Positions 1 to 8,396 of a DNA stretch of 64,000 nt are shown piece by piece. Below the pieces are notes generated by a model, which did not search any database, had not been told where the DNA came from, and worked only from the letters and a program-made list of their open reading frames with translations. The position numbers and the translations under genes were made by a program. This DNA comes from Campylobacter sp. Its GTDB lineage: Bacteria; Campylobacterota; Campylobacteria; Campylobacterales; Campylobacteraceae. The stretch lies in assembly GCF_019423325.1 (NCBI RefSeq), contig NZ_JAHZBQ010000001.1:558001-622000 (forward strand), in the 5' to 3' direction. Numbering within the stretch: the first letter of the stretch is position 1; the number at the start of each line of letters is the position of its first letter.

Positions 1-1018
1 GATGAGCAAATCGAGCAAAAACGTAGTCGATCCGCTGCTAAAGATAGATGAATTTAGCGCAGATATTTTGCGCTTTACGCTTACAATTTTGTGCGTGCAG
101 GGGCGCGATCTGCGCCTTAGCGACGACAAGCTATTGATATATCGAAATTTTACGAATAAGCTTTATAACGCGAGCAAATTTTTGCTTTTAAACGCTTCTA
201 AATTCGACGATTTAGATGCGGCGCAGATCAAAACGAGCCTCGGCAAATATATGCTTTCGCGCTTTAGCTGCTGCGTGGGTGCGGTGCGGGAAAATTTGGA
301 CGAATACCGCTTCAACGACGCTGCGACCGAGCTTTATAAGTTTTTTTGGGACGAGTTTTGCGACTGGGGCATCGAGCTTAGCAAAGCGGACAAGGCCGCG
401 ATAGGCGAGCTGGGGATGATTTTTAAAGAAGCGATGAAGCTGCTAAGCCCGTTTATGCCGTTTCTAAGCGAGTATCTGTATCAGGAGCTAAGCGGCACGA
501 AGCTGCAAGACGCGCGCTCCATCATGGTGATGCGATACCCGCAGCCGGGTGGGCGCGATGAGCGGATCGAGGAGCTATTTTCGCTTCTTACCGAAGCGAT
601 CGTTAGTATTCGCCGCGCAAAGGCGACGATCGAGCTCGGCAATGCGCGCGTAGCAAAAGCCTACGTTAAATCCGCAGTCGATCTAAGCGCCGCCGCAGAC
701 TACATTAAAACGCTTGCCAAGGTAGATGAAGTGGAATTTACGCAGCAAAATATTGCAAATTCCGCTCGCGACGTAAGCGAGAGGTTGGAAACTTTCGTGC
801 CACTTGAGGGAGTCGATCTTAGCGGCGTGATTTCGCGCCTTAGCGCGCAAAAAGCCAAGCTGCAAAAAGAGATCGAAAAGCTCTCTGCAATGCTTGGCAA
901 TGAAAAATTTATCTCCTCCGCGCCCGCTGACGTCGTCGCCGCAAACCGCGAAGCGTTGCAAAGCGCGCAGGAAAAATTCGCCAAAGTATGCGACGAATTA
1001 AAGGCGTTTGGCGAGTAG
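1..1018 (+). CDS. valS: valyl-tRNA synthetase, C-terminal part (5' end outside window)
   Basis: Class I aminoacyl-tRNA synthetase that charges tRNA-Val with valine in the cytoplasm. The window opens at the KMSKS-type loop (MSKSSKNVVDP at the first residues), followed by the anticodon-binding helical domain (roughly residues 60-230) and a C-terminal coiled coil (about residues 270-335, rich in L, K, E and A) typical of ValS. The visible 338 residues are therefore the last third of a protein normally near 870-900 residues. The ATG at base 2 is an internal methionine, not the start. The KMSKS loop reads MSKSSKN where most homologues have MSKSKGN, a small deviation. Stop TAG at 1016-1018. Confidence 0.95.
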   Translation, partial: MSKSSKNVVDPLLKIDEFSADILRFTLTILCVQGRDLRLSDDKLLIYRNFTNKLYNASKFLLLNASKFDDLDAAQIKTSLGKYMLSRFSCCVGAVRENLDEYRFNDAATELYKFFWDEFCDWGIELSKADKAAIGELGMIFKEAMKLLSPFMPFLSEYLYQELSGTKLQDARSIMVMRYPQPGGRDERIEELFSLLTEAIVSIRRAKATIELGNARVAKAYVKSAVDLSAAADYIKTLAKVDEVEFTQQNIANSARDVSERLETFVPLEGVDLSGVISRLSAQKAKLQKEIEKLSAMLGNEKFISSAPADVVAANREALQSAQEKFAKVCDELKAFGE

Positions 1019-1058
1019 TCCGCTCGTTTGAGTCTAAATTTAAATCAAGGAGAAAAAT

Positions 1059-1205
1059 ATGTCAAAAGGTAGTATCGGTGGATTTACGTTAGGCACGGTC
1101 ATAGCCGTCGCACTATCGTGGGGAGCTAATAAAAGCATAATGTGGGCGATAATCCACGGATTTTTAAGTTGGTTATACGTGATTTATTATTTCCTACTGA
1201 GGTAA
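1059..1205 (+). CDS. small hydrophobic membrane protein, 48 residues
   Basis: Short gene starting at ATG 1059 behind a good ribosome binding site (AAGGAGA, 1047-1053) and ending with TAA 1203-1205. The product is Gly/Ser-rich at the start, then almost entirely hydrophobic: about residues 9-20 (FTLGTVIAVALSW) and 27-46 (IMWAIIHGFLSWLYVIYYFL), probably one or two membrane spans. I do not recognise a named family; function unknown. It lies 40 bp after valS and 60 bp before the diaminopimelate dehydrogenase gene on the same strand, so it could share their transcript. The strong Shine-Dalgarno and the hydrophobic pattern argue that it is real despite its size. Confidence 0.65.
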   Translation: MSKGSIGGFTLGTVIAVALSWGANKSIMWAIIHGFLSWLYVIYYFLLR

Positions 1206-1265
1206 AATTTCATCGGCGGCGCGCCGTTTTACGCGCTAAATTTTAAAATTTATCAAGGATAAAAA

Positions 1266-2252
1266 ATGAGCGAAAAAATAAAAATAGCGGTTTTGGGATA
1301 CGGAAATTTAGGTCGCGGCGTAGAGCTTGCAGCGCGAAATAGCAAGGATCTGCAGCTTTCGGCGGTTTTTAGTCGCAGAAATCCAAGCGAGGTAAAAACA
1401 TACGGCGCGCCGGTGTTTAGCGTGGATGAAATTTTATCACACAAGGACAAATTTGACGTTTTGGTGCTTTGCGGCGGTAGCGCGACGGATCTGCCGACGC
1501 AGACGCCCGAGTTTGCGCAGAGCTTTAACGTCGTAGATAGCTTCGATACGCACGCAAAAATACCTGAGCACTTCGCCGCGGTAGACGCCGCCGCCAAAAA
1601 AGGTGGAAACGTAGGTATCATCGCCGTTGGTTGGGATCCGGGTCTGTTTTCGCTAAATAGACTGTTCGGCGAGAGTGTGCTGCAAAACGGCAGCAGTTAT
1701 ACGTTTTGGGGTAAAGGCGTGAGCCAAGGCCACTCCGACGCTATCCGCAGGATCGAGGGCGTCGTGGATGCGCGCCAATACACCGTGCCGATAGAAAGCG
1801 CCTTAGAGCGAGTCCGTGCGGGCGAAAACCCAAATTTAACTACGCGCGAAAAGCACCTGCGCGAGTGCTACGTCGTAGCCGAAGAGGGCGCCGATAAAGC
1901 ACGCATCGAGCAAGAGATAAAAACTATGCCAAACTACTTTGCCGACTACGACACGAGCGTGCATTTCGTGGGTCTTGCAACGCTTAAAAAAGAGCACGGC
2001 GGCATCCCTCACGGAGGATTCGTTTTGCGAAGCGGAGCGACGGGCGAGAGCGGCGAAAACAAGCACCTGATCGAGTTTTCGCTAAAACTCGACTCAAATC
2101 CAGAATTTACCGCAAGCGTGCTCGTAGCCTACGCCCGCGCGGCGTACCGCCTAGTAAAAAGGGGCGAGCGTGGCGCATTTAGCGTATTTGACATCGCTCC
2201 GGCGCTTCTTTCGCCAAAGAGCGCAGATGAGCTAAGGCGCGAAATTTTATAA
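1266..2252 (+). CDS. ddh: meso-diaminopimelate dehydrogenase
   Basis: NADP-dependent enzyme that converts tetrahydrodipicolinate, ammonia and NADPH in one step to meso-2,6-diaminopimelate, the lysine precursor and peptidoglycan cross-linking residue. The 328 residues match the family length (about 320-330). The N-terminal Rossmann motif GYGNLGRG is at residues 11-18, and the hallmark stretch VGWDPGLFSLNR and the GKGVSQGHSDAIR segment follow in the substrate domain. ATG start preceded by AAGGAT. The family has a patchy distribution and bypasses the succinylase or acetylase branch, so this gene may be acquired or an accessory route. No other dap gene lies nearby. Confidence 0.9.
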   Translation: MSEKIKIAVLGYGNLGRGVELAARNSKDLQLSAVFSRRNPSEVKTYGAPVFSVDEILSHKDKFDVLVLCGGSATDLPTQTPEFAQSFNVVDSFDTHAKIPEHFAAVDAAAKKGGNVGIIAVGWDPGLFSLNRLFGESVLQNGSSYTFWGKGVSQGHSDAIRRIEGVVDARQYTVPIESALERVRAGENPNLTTREKHLRECYVVAEEGADKARIEQEIKTMPNYFADYDTSVHFVGLATLKKEHGGIPHGGFVLRSGATGESGENKHLIEFSLKLDSNPEFTASVLVAYARAAYRLVKRGERGAFSVFDIAPALLSPKSADELRREIL

Positions 2253-2295
2253 ATTTCTGGGGCGTTTCGGCGGAATTATGAACGAGGAAATCTAA

Positions 2296-3285
2296 GTGAT
2301 AAAGATAGAAAATTTAAAGAAATTTTACGGAAAAACCTGCGTGATCGACGATGTGAGCCTGGAGGTGAAACAGGGCGAAATTTTTGCCATCGTCGGTCGC
2401 AGCGGCGCGGGTAAAAGTACTCTGCTGCGCTGCATAAACGGCCTTGAGGACTATCAAGAAGGAAGCCTTAAGGTAGAGGGCAGGGAGGTAAGAGAGCTAA
2501 GCGGCGCTCAGATCCGCGAGTTGCGCAAAAATATCGGTATGATTTTTCAGCACTTCGCGCTTATGAGCCGCCGCAGCGTCGCGCAAAACGTCGCCACGCC
2601 GTTAGCATTTTGGGGGTATTCGAAGGATCACACGAAGCGGCGCGTAGCCGAGCTTTTGGAGCTCGTGGGGCTTGCGGATAAAGCAAATGCCTATCCTAGC
2701 GAGCTTAGCGGCGGACAGAAGCAGCGCGTGGCGATTGCGCGCGCGCTTGCATTAAGCCCTAAAATTTTGCTTTCCGACGAGGCGACCTCGGCGCTTGATC
2801 CCAATACCACCGCGCAAATTTTATCGCTTCTGCGCCGCATCAATCGCGAGCTAGGCATCACGATCGTGCTCGTCACGCACGAGATGGAGGTCGTAAAGGG
2901 TATCGCGCAGCGCGCGATCCTGCTTAAGGGCGGGCGCGTGAGCAATTCTGGCGATATCGTCTCGCTGTTTCTGCACCCGGATGAGAATATGAAGGAATTT
3001 TTGGGCGAGGAGGAGGTGCTGCCCGCAAGCGGCGTGAATATCAGGCTCTTTTTCCCGCCCGCGGTTGCGTTTGACAGCGTGATCACGCATATGGCGCGCG
3101 CTTTGGAGATAAATTTTAATATCGTCTGGGGCAAGCTCGAGCGGCTTGATAAAAACGTCGTCGGAAGCCTCGTGATCAACGTGGAGCCCTCACACGTCGC
3201 GCGCGTGGAGGAGTTTATCAAAAACGCGGGCGTGATCTACGAGATCGTAAGCGAGGATGAGATCAAAAGCTGCGCCGCGATCTAG
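2296..3285 (+). CDS. metN: methionine ABC transporter ATP-binding protein (MetN type)
   Basis: ATPase subunit of a D-methionine/L-methionine type importer, acting at the inner face of the cytoplasmic membrane. Walker A GRSGAGKST is at residues 34-42, the signature LSGGQ at 137-141, and Walker B ILLSDEATS with D161 and E162. The C-terminal part (about residues 250-325) looks like the NIL/ACT-like domain by which MetN senses intracellular methionine. GTG start at 2296 behind GAGGA (2284-2288). The permease metI and binding protein metQ, normally adjacent, are absent on both sides: ddh lies upstream and about 400 bp of non-coding DNA downstream. It is therefore an orphan here, with partners elsewhere or lost. 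Confidence 0.88.
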   Translation: MIKIENLKKFYGKTCVIDDVSLEVKQGEIFAIVGRSGAGKSTLLRCINGLEDYQEGSLKVEGREVRELSGAQIRELRKNIGMIFQHFALMSRRSVAQNVATPLAFWGYSKDHTKRRVAELLELVGLADKANAYPSELSGGQKQRVAIARALALSPKILLSDEATSALDPNTTAQILSLLRRINRELGITIVLVTHEMEVVKGIAQRAILLKGGRVSNSGDIVSLFLHPDENMKEFLGEEEVLPASGVNIRLFFPPAVAFDSVITHMARALEINFNIVWGKLERLDKNVVGSLVINVEPSHVARVEEFIKNAGVIYEIVSEDEIKSCAAI

Positions 3286-3654
3286 GTGCGATTTCGCGCC
3301 CTGTGCGCTTGCGCCGCACTAAATTTAAGGGCTTACGCGGTATAGCGAATTTAAAAGCTCGCGCGATGCTGCAAATTTAAAAGCTCGCGCGGCGTTTTAA
3401 ATTTAATGACCGAGCCGTGGCATTATAAATTTAATCAGTTTCGCTGGAGGTTTAAATTTCTATCTCGCCGCGGTAAAGCAAGCTCGGTGATGCGCTGTTG
3501 GCGTGCGCTCTGGCTAGCTTTGATTCGCGTTTAGAATTTGACTAGCCATAGCGAGATGGTTTAAATTTCAGAGATCGCGACCGACCGAGCGCATTTAAGC
3601 CGCGCCGCGTTTGAAATTACAGGCGTTTAAATTTAAATTTGAATTTTTTGGAAT
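3286..3654. repeat. non-coding stretch with direct repeats and RAATTY motifs
   Basis: No credible gene. An 18-bp direct repeat (AATTTAAAAGCTCGCGCG) occurs at 3348-3365 and 3374-3391, a 26-bp period. The rest is dotted with AAATTT cores separated by GC-rich spacers, the pattern seen in most spacers of this window. Confidence 0.6.
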
Positions 3655-3687
3655 TTCACACATACTTCACTTTTGCGGAAGTATAAT
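3655..3687 (+). promoter_or_regulatory. candidate promoter and response-regulator operator
   Basis: A perfect TATAAT -10 box at 3682-3687 lies 28 bp before the ATG of the Met/Lys-rich gene. Upstream is a direct repeat TTCAC at 3655-3659 and 3666-3670, an 11-bp period (one helical turn) placed where the -35 box would be; this is the usual arrangement for OmpR-family regulators. A 7-bp inverted repeat ATACTTC/GAAGTAT (3662-3668 and 3678-3684) overlaps it. Autoregulation by the response regulator encoded downstream is an inference. Confidence 0.55.
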
Positions 3688-3715
3688 TCCGCTAATTTCT
3701 TTTAAGGAGTACGTA

Positions 3716-3949
3716 ATGAAAAAACTTACTTTGTTTGCGCTTAGTGCGCTATTTGCTGGCACTTTTGCCGTAGCTGCTGACATGGGCATGAAAGATGAGA
3801 TGAAGGACGCCAATACATCAATGCATAATGGTGCGAAAGAGATGAAAGGCGACATGAAGGATATGCACAAGGATGCTATGAAAGAGGGTAAACATATGAA
3901 GGATGAGATGAAAGGCGAAATGAAAAAAGAGATGAAAAAAGAGATGTAG
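3716..3949 (+). CDS. Met/Lys-rich exported small protein, 77 residues
   Basis: I chose ATG 3716 over an upstream in-frame start because AAGGAG lies just before it and a clean Sec signal peptide follows (MKKLTLFALSALFAGTFAVAA, cleavage about residue 20-22). The mature part of roughly 55 residues is built from variations on MKDEMK and MKGDMK, with methionine at nearly every fourth position, plus His, Asp and Glu: a highly charged, helical, low-complexity periplasmic peptide. Such Met/His/acid spacing is compatible with metal (copper) binding or a stress-sensing accessory role, but no homologue is recognised and this is inference. Its TAG stop shares one base with the GTG start of the response regulator, so the three genes form one operon. 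Confidence 0.75.
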   Translation: MKKLTLFALSALFAGTFAVAADMGMKDEMKDANTSMHNGAKEMKGDMKDMHKDAMKEGKHMKDEMKGEMKKEMKKEM

Positions 3950-4611
3950 TGAGTAAAATTTTACTCGTAGATGACGATGAGACGCTTTGCGATCTCATCG
4001 GTGAATATCTAAAAGACGCGGGCTTTGACGTATGCGTTTGCAGCGACGCTCAAAGCGCCGCGGATCTTGCTTATGAACAAAAATTCGATCTTTTTATATT
4101 TGACGTAAAGATCCCCAAAGGCGACGGATTCTCACTTTTAAAAGAGCTGCGCAAGAGCGGAGATCGCACCCCCGCGATATTTGCCACCTCGCTAAATACA
4201 CTTGATGACCTTGAGGTCGGTTTTAAAAGCGGCTGCGATGATTATCTCAAAAAACCTTATGAACTAAAAGAGCTACTACTGCGTGTTAATTCACTCATAA
4301 AGCGAAACTTCAGCCACAATTTTGGTGATTTTGTAACTATTGACGACGAGTTTAAATTTTACTTTGCAAGCAAAGAGCTACGCAGATCGGGCGTGCCCGT
4401 CACGCTTTCAAACAAAGAGCGCGAGCTGCTGGCGCTTTTTTTGCAAAATAAAAATAGGCTTTTGAGCAAGGATGAAATTTTCTCCGCGATCTACGCTTTT
4501 GATGAAACGCCTAGTGAAGAAGCGCTACGAACTTATATCAAAAATCTACGCCGCGTCCTAGGCGAAGAGCACATCATAAATCGCCGCAACGCAGGGTATC
4601 TGTATGTCTGA
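3949..4611 (+). CDS. OmpR/PhoB-family response regulator
   Basis: DNA-binding half of a two-component system. Receiver domain at residues 1-115 with acidic pocket D8-D10, phospho-acceptor D52 (FDVKIP), T80 and K101; winged-helix DNA-binding domain at about 125-220 (KNLRRVLGEEHIINRRNAGYLYV). The length, 220 residues, is normal. Start is GTG 3949, overlapping the preceding stop by one base; its 3' end overlaps the kinase start by 8 bp, so translation is coupled. Overall it resembles the epsilonproteobacterial DccR/CrdR group, but I cannot assign an orthologue. The likely target is its own promoter region at 3655-3687. Confidence 0.9.
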   Translation: MSKILLVDDDETLCDLIGEYLKDAGFDVCVCSDAQSAADLAYEQKFDLFIFDVKIPKGDGFSLLKELRKSGDRTPAIFATSLNTLDDLEVGFKSGCDDYLKKPYELKELLLRVNSLIKRNFSHNFGDFVTIDDEFKFYFASKELRRSGVPVTLSNKERELLALFLQNKNRLLSKDEIFSAIYAFDETPSEEALRTYIKNLRRVLGEEHIINRRNAGYLYV

Positions 4612-5776
4612 AAAGACTGCTTTAACGCTTAAAATTCTATCTTTATATCTCATTTCAAGCGCGTTATTTTTAGGATATTTTTTCAAGATAAATTACAGTA
4701 TGAACGAAGCCGCGCTACTTTCGCACAGGATAAAAGAGCTAAAAGAGATCAAAATGATGATCTATATGAAAGCGAGCATGGACGGGCTGGAATCACTAGC
4801 GGACTTCGAGCGCGAAAAGGGTGTAAGCGCGTGTATATTTAAGCCAAACTCTGATGAAATTTACGGCTGTGACGGCGAACTTGGCGCACTTGATAAAGCG
4901 AAGCTAAAGGCGGAATTTATAAGTGGCGGAAGGCTAGGAATTTATGAGAATCTGCAAAATATGGAGGAGCGAAACGCCTTTTCCAAGGCTAAAATCATTC
5001 TGCTTGGAAGTAGCGTGCAGGGCGAAATTTTAACGCTTCGTATCAAAACAGCAGCGATGATGATAGCGCTTTTGAGCGTGATATTAGCCGTGGCGTTTTA
5101 TCTGGTGCGGCTAGGCACAAAGCCGCTTTACGATAAGATTGACACGCTAAATCGCTTCATCAAGGATAGCACGCACGAGATCAACACTCCGCTTAGCATT
5201 ATCTCTATGAGCGTCGAGACGATGCGGCACGCAGAGCTTGGAGAATACAACGCCAAGCGCGTCGCTAATATCGATCTTGCCGCCAAGACGCTTTCGCGCA
5301 TCTACGAGGATCTCGTGTTTTTAACCTTCGGTATGAATAAGGAGGGCGAGATTAGCTTAATCGATCTAAAGAGCCTCGTCGCTTCGCGCTGCGAATACTT
5401 CGCGCCGTTTATTCAAAAGCGCAGACTAAGCCTTAAAACCGATCTTTCGGATGCGAGCATGAACGCAAATATTTATGAAATTTCGCGCCTGATCGACAAT
5501 TTGCTAAGTAATGCCGTAAAATACGCCGATGCAGGCGGCTACGTGGATGTGCGGCTAAGGCACGGCGAGCTAGCGATCTCAAATAGCGGTGAAGGGATCG
5601 ATAGGAAAAGGGGCGATGAAATTTTCAGGCGCTTTGCGCGCTTTAACTCAAGCGAGGGCGGCTTTGGAATCGGGCTTAGCATCGTAAGCGAGGTCTGCAA
5701 AAAATACTCCTTTTCTATCTCCTACGACAGCGTGCCGGGCGAGATAACGACCTTTCGCCTTACGTGGCGAGAGTAA
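4604..5776 (+). CDS. sensor histidine kinase
   Basis: Inner-membrane kinase partner of the preceding regulator, 390 residues. Transmembrane segment 1 is at about residues 8-27, a periplasmic sensor loop at about 28-148, and transmembrane segment 2 at about 149-168. The dimerisation domain follows with the phospho-acceptor H191 in DSTHEINTPLSII. The ATPase domain has the N box (IDNLLSNAVKYADA, N299 and N303), a G1-like SNSGEGID and G2 FGIGLSI. The usual DxGxG of G1 is replaced by NSGEG, as in several small kinases. The loop is short and has no recognised sensor domain. Signal unknown; the Met-rich exported protein of the same operon is a candidate modulator. Confidence 0.88.
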   Translation: MSEKTALTLKILSLYLISSALFLGYFFKINYSMNEAALLSHRIKELKEIKMMIYMKASMDGLESLADFEREKGVSACIFKPNSDEIYGCDGELGALDKAKLKAEFISGGRLGIYENLQNMEERNAFSKAKIILLGSSVQGEILTLRIKTAAMMIALLSVILAVAFYLVRLGTKPLYDKIDTLNRFIKDSTHEINTPLSIISMSVETMRHAELGEYNAKRVANIDLAAKTLSRIYEDLVFLTFGMNKEGEISLIDLKSLVASRCEYFAPFIQKRRLSLKTDLSDASMNANIYEISRLIDNLLSNAVKYADAGGYVDVRLRHGELAISNSGEGIDRKRGDEIFRRFARFNSSEGGFGIGLSIVSEVCKKYSFSISYDSVPGEITTFRLTWRE

Positions 5777-6019
5777 AATTTTAAAATTTAGTGAAATTTA
5801 AAATTTAAAAGCGGTCGCTTGCGGTTTAAATTTAATCGTAGTTTGGTCGCTTAAATTCCGCGCAAAAAAGCTCTAATTGCTGGAGCGTTTAAATTTAATC
5901 GTCGCTTGTTTTTGTTCTAAAACGGAGCGCAGAATTTTATCGCCCGTCCGCTTTGCGCTCGTAAAATGACCCTGAAAGTTATTGGTGCGGAATTTTATTC
6001 GTCCGCGATTTTATAAAAT
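5777..6019. repeat. spacer with repeated 16-bp motif
   Basis: Non-coding gap between the convergent kinase gene and the broken membrane gene. GTTTAAATTTAATCGT occurs at 5824-5839 and again at 5887-5902, and further AAATTT/GAATTT cores fill the rest. No hairpin convincing enough to call a terminator. Confidence 0.5.
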
Positions 6020-6643
6020 TTAGTTTTTATTTCTCGATAGATATATCCAGTGGACTATATCGCTAAGCGAAATCACGACAAGCATACTCATAAACATCGA
6101 GGTGGCTGTGAAAAACGATATCCAGCCAAATAGGCTCTCTCTGCTCGCAAAAGTAGGAAATATCCGTCCGCTGCCTACTCTGTGTGGGATGCCGTTTATG
6201 GCAAAATCGGCGTAGAAATAATTGTTTAATGCCCAGTAAGCAAAAGGTATAGCGAGCAATATCACAAATAGCTGCGTCTTGACGGCGGGAAGCTCTTTTT
6301 TGTATAAGAATGTGGCGATCGGACAATACACGCAGCTTAGCGCGAAAGCCGTTAAAATAGGTACCCACATCGCTGCGACGTAAAATTCCGCAAGCTGCGT
6401 ATGCGGGCTTATTTTGCCGATTGCGGCGATGTTTGGAAAAAACTGCTTCATAAATCCAACGAAGTCCGCGCATGCTGCGCTTACGTCCAAAATGTTTTCA
6501 GGTAGCACGAATACGCTAAGCGCCGTGATCGCAAATAGCGCAAAAACCGCCACGTAAAGTCGCCCGAAAAATTTAGTAAATTTCGTATCGGGATATGGCG
6601 CCTCTTGCTCTTACGCGCCTTGTGAATTTAGCAAATCGCTCAT
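6020..6643 (-). pseudogene. multi-span membrane protein interrupted by an in-frame stop codon
   Basis: The best start is ATG 6643-6641 behind AAAGGAG. Ten codons (MSDLLNSQGA) are followed by TAA at 6613-6611. The same frame then continues without a break through a plausible cytoplasmic N-terminus (EQEAPYPDTKFTKFFGRLYVAVFALF) into the remaining protein, which ends at 6020. The downstream part has about four hydrophobic spans and motifs such as ALSCVYCPIATFLYKKELP. Family not recognised. Either a nonsense mutation or base error split the gene, or translation restarts at an internal GTG (6553). A single base change of the TAA would restore about 207 residues. Confidence 0.7.
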
Positions 6644-7163
6644 CGTTCGCTCCTTTAATAAAATTTGCGTGTCAAAACCCGGCTTGCGCTAAATTTTAAA
6701 ATTTTGTGCCTTATCATTCGGTAAAATTTCACGACGAGGACTTGCTTTGGAATTTCGCGGTCAAATTTGAAATAAAATTTATTAAATTTAACCGAGCAAT
6801 GCTTTTTTACAAACAAAGTCTCGCCGCTTCTAACGCGCAGTGATCTAGGCGGGGTTTGGGCGGCAGACCTGCTTGCGGTTGCTAGCCGAAGCAAAGTAAA
6901 AGGGAGCTTCGCAAGTATAGCCCCTTCCGCTCCGCCTCTTCCGAGAAAGAATTTAAGCCTTATCGGAAGCGACAAATAAAATTTAAACCCGCGCGTAGCG
7001 TAGCAATTTCTCGTATCGTCTTAGCCAGAAAGCCACTAAAATAAAGAAAGCCCTTTCATTTCACGCAAGCTCGCAGCCAAAACCTAAAATTTAATTGCCT
7101 AACGAAAAAGGCAAGTTGGCGTTGCTGCTCGCAAAATAACCGCAGAACCTCACTAGATAGAAT
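6644..7163. other. non-coding spacer upstream of ackA 3' end
   Basis: About 520 bp without a gene I can support. RAATTY cores are frequent (for example around 6658-6725 and 6760-6800). A 106-codon open frame on the minus strand (6655-6975) has no start signal or domain and reads as Arg/Ser/Leu-rich noise. Confidence 0.5.
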
Positions 7164-8396
7164 TTAAAATTCCGAGTATTTCTGATAGTCGATCTGCGCG
7201 GAGTTTTTGTTGATCGTATCGACCGTAGCTTCAGCGATCGCAAGTTCCTCGTTGGTGGGGATTACGAGCGTTTTGATTTTACTATCCGCCGCGCTTAAAT
7301 TTCTAATCGAGCCGGTATTTTTGGCGTTTTTTGTCGCATCGATTTCGATGCCGATATGAGCGAGCTTCTCGCAGACATTTTGTCTAAAATGCGGTGCATT
7401 CTCGCCGATACCGCCGGTAAAGATCAAAGCGTCCACTCGCCCGAGCACGGCATAATACGCCCCGATCATCTTAACGACGCTGTACACGAGCATCTCAAAC
7501 GCGAGTTTCGCGCGTGGCTCGCCGCCCTCCATCTTTTCATAGACCTTTCGCAGATCGCTCGCACCGCAGATGCCCAGAAGCCCGCTTTTTTTGTTCATTA
7601 TGGCGTCCATATCCTGCGCGTTGTAGCCCGCGACGCGCTCGATGTATGGGATGATAGCGGGATCGATCGAGCCGCATCTGGTGCCCATGATGATGCCTTC
7701 AAGCGGCGTTAGCCCCATTGAGGTGTCGATGCATTTGCCGTTTTCTATGGCGCTCACGCTCGAGCCGTTGCCAAGATGTAGCGTAATGGCGTTGAAGTTT
7801 TCGTATTTTTTACGCAAAAATTTCGCTCCCATCGTCGAGACGAACCAATGCGATGTGCCGTGCGCGCCGTAGCGGCGAACCTTATATTTTTCGTAGAATT
7901 CATACGGCAGCGCGTACATATACGCATACGGTGGGATACTTTGATGAAATATTGTATCGAAAACCGCGACGTTTGGAATTTTAGGAGCGATCTTTAGGCA
8001 GGATTTGATGCCTGCTAAATTCGCGGGATTGTGTAGCGGTGCAAGCGGCGCAAGCTCGGCTATTTTAGCCATTACATCCTCATCTATGAGCGCAGGAGCG
8101 TCGAAATAATCCGCGCCCTGAACGATGCGGTGTCCGATGCCGCCTACTTGAGTTAGATCTTTGATTACTCCGCTTTGTTTTAAAAGATCAATCGCGATTG
8201 CGATCGCGGTTTCGTGATTTGGAATTTGCTCGTTTTCAACCTTTATGTTTCGTCCATTGGCGCAATTGATACTTCCGCTTGCGTGCGTAGAGCCGATCTC
8301 CTCGATGAGCCCACTTGCGATGCAGGCGTGATTTAGCATATCGTGGAATTTAAATTTAACCGAGCTCGAGCCGGAATTTATGACTAGGATATCCAT
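7164..8396 (-). CDS. ackA: acetate kinase
   Basis: Interconverts acetyl phosphate plus ADP with acetate plus ATP, the substrate-level phosphorylation step of the acetate pathway. 410 residues, family-typical. The N-terminal INSGSSSVKFKF (N7) is the acetokinase signature 1; FDTIFHQSIPPYAY carries the catalytic Asp; GTSHWFV and HLGNGSS are the nucleotide-site motifs. Immediately downstream of pta, with the pta stop and ackA start sharing one base (8396), so the two are co-translated. Nothing unusual. Confidence 0.96.
   Translation of the reverse strand: MDILVINSGSSSVKFKFHDMLNHACIASGLIEEIGSTHASGSINCANGRNIKVENEQIPNHETAIAIAIDLLKQSGVIKDLTQVGGIGHRIVQGADYFDAPALIDEDVMAKIAELAPLAPLHNPANLAGIKSCLKIAPKIPNVAVFDTIFHQSIPPYAYMYALPYEFYEKYKVRRYGAHGTSHWFVSTMGAKFLRKKYENFNAITLHLGNGSSVSAIENGKCIDTSMGLTPLEGIIMGTRCGSIDPAIIPYIERVAGYNAQDMDAIMNKKSGLLGICGASDLRKVYEKMEGGEPRAKLAFEMLVYSVVKMIGAYYAVLGRVDALIFTGGIGENAPHFRQNVCEKLAHIGIEIDATKNAKNTGSIRNLSAADSKIKTLVIPTNEELAIAEATVDTINKNSAQIDYQKYSEF

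Noticed and set aside
6655..6975. 106-codon minus-strand open frame
   Set aside because: No ribosome site, composition like spacer DNA, no domain; overlaps RAATTY repeats.
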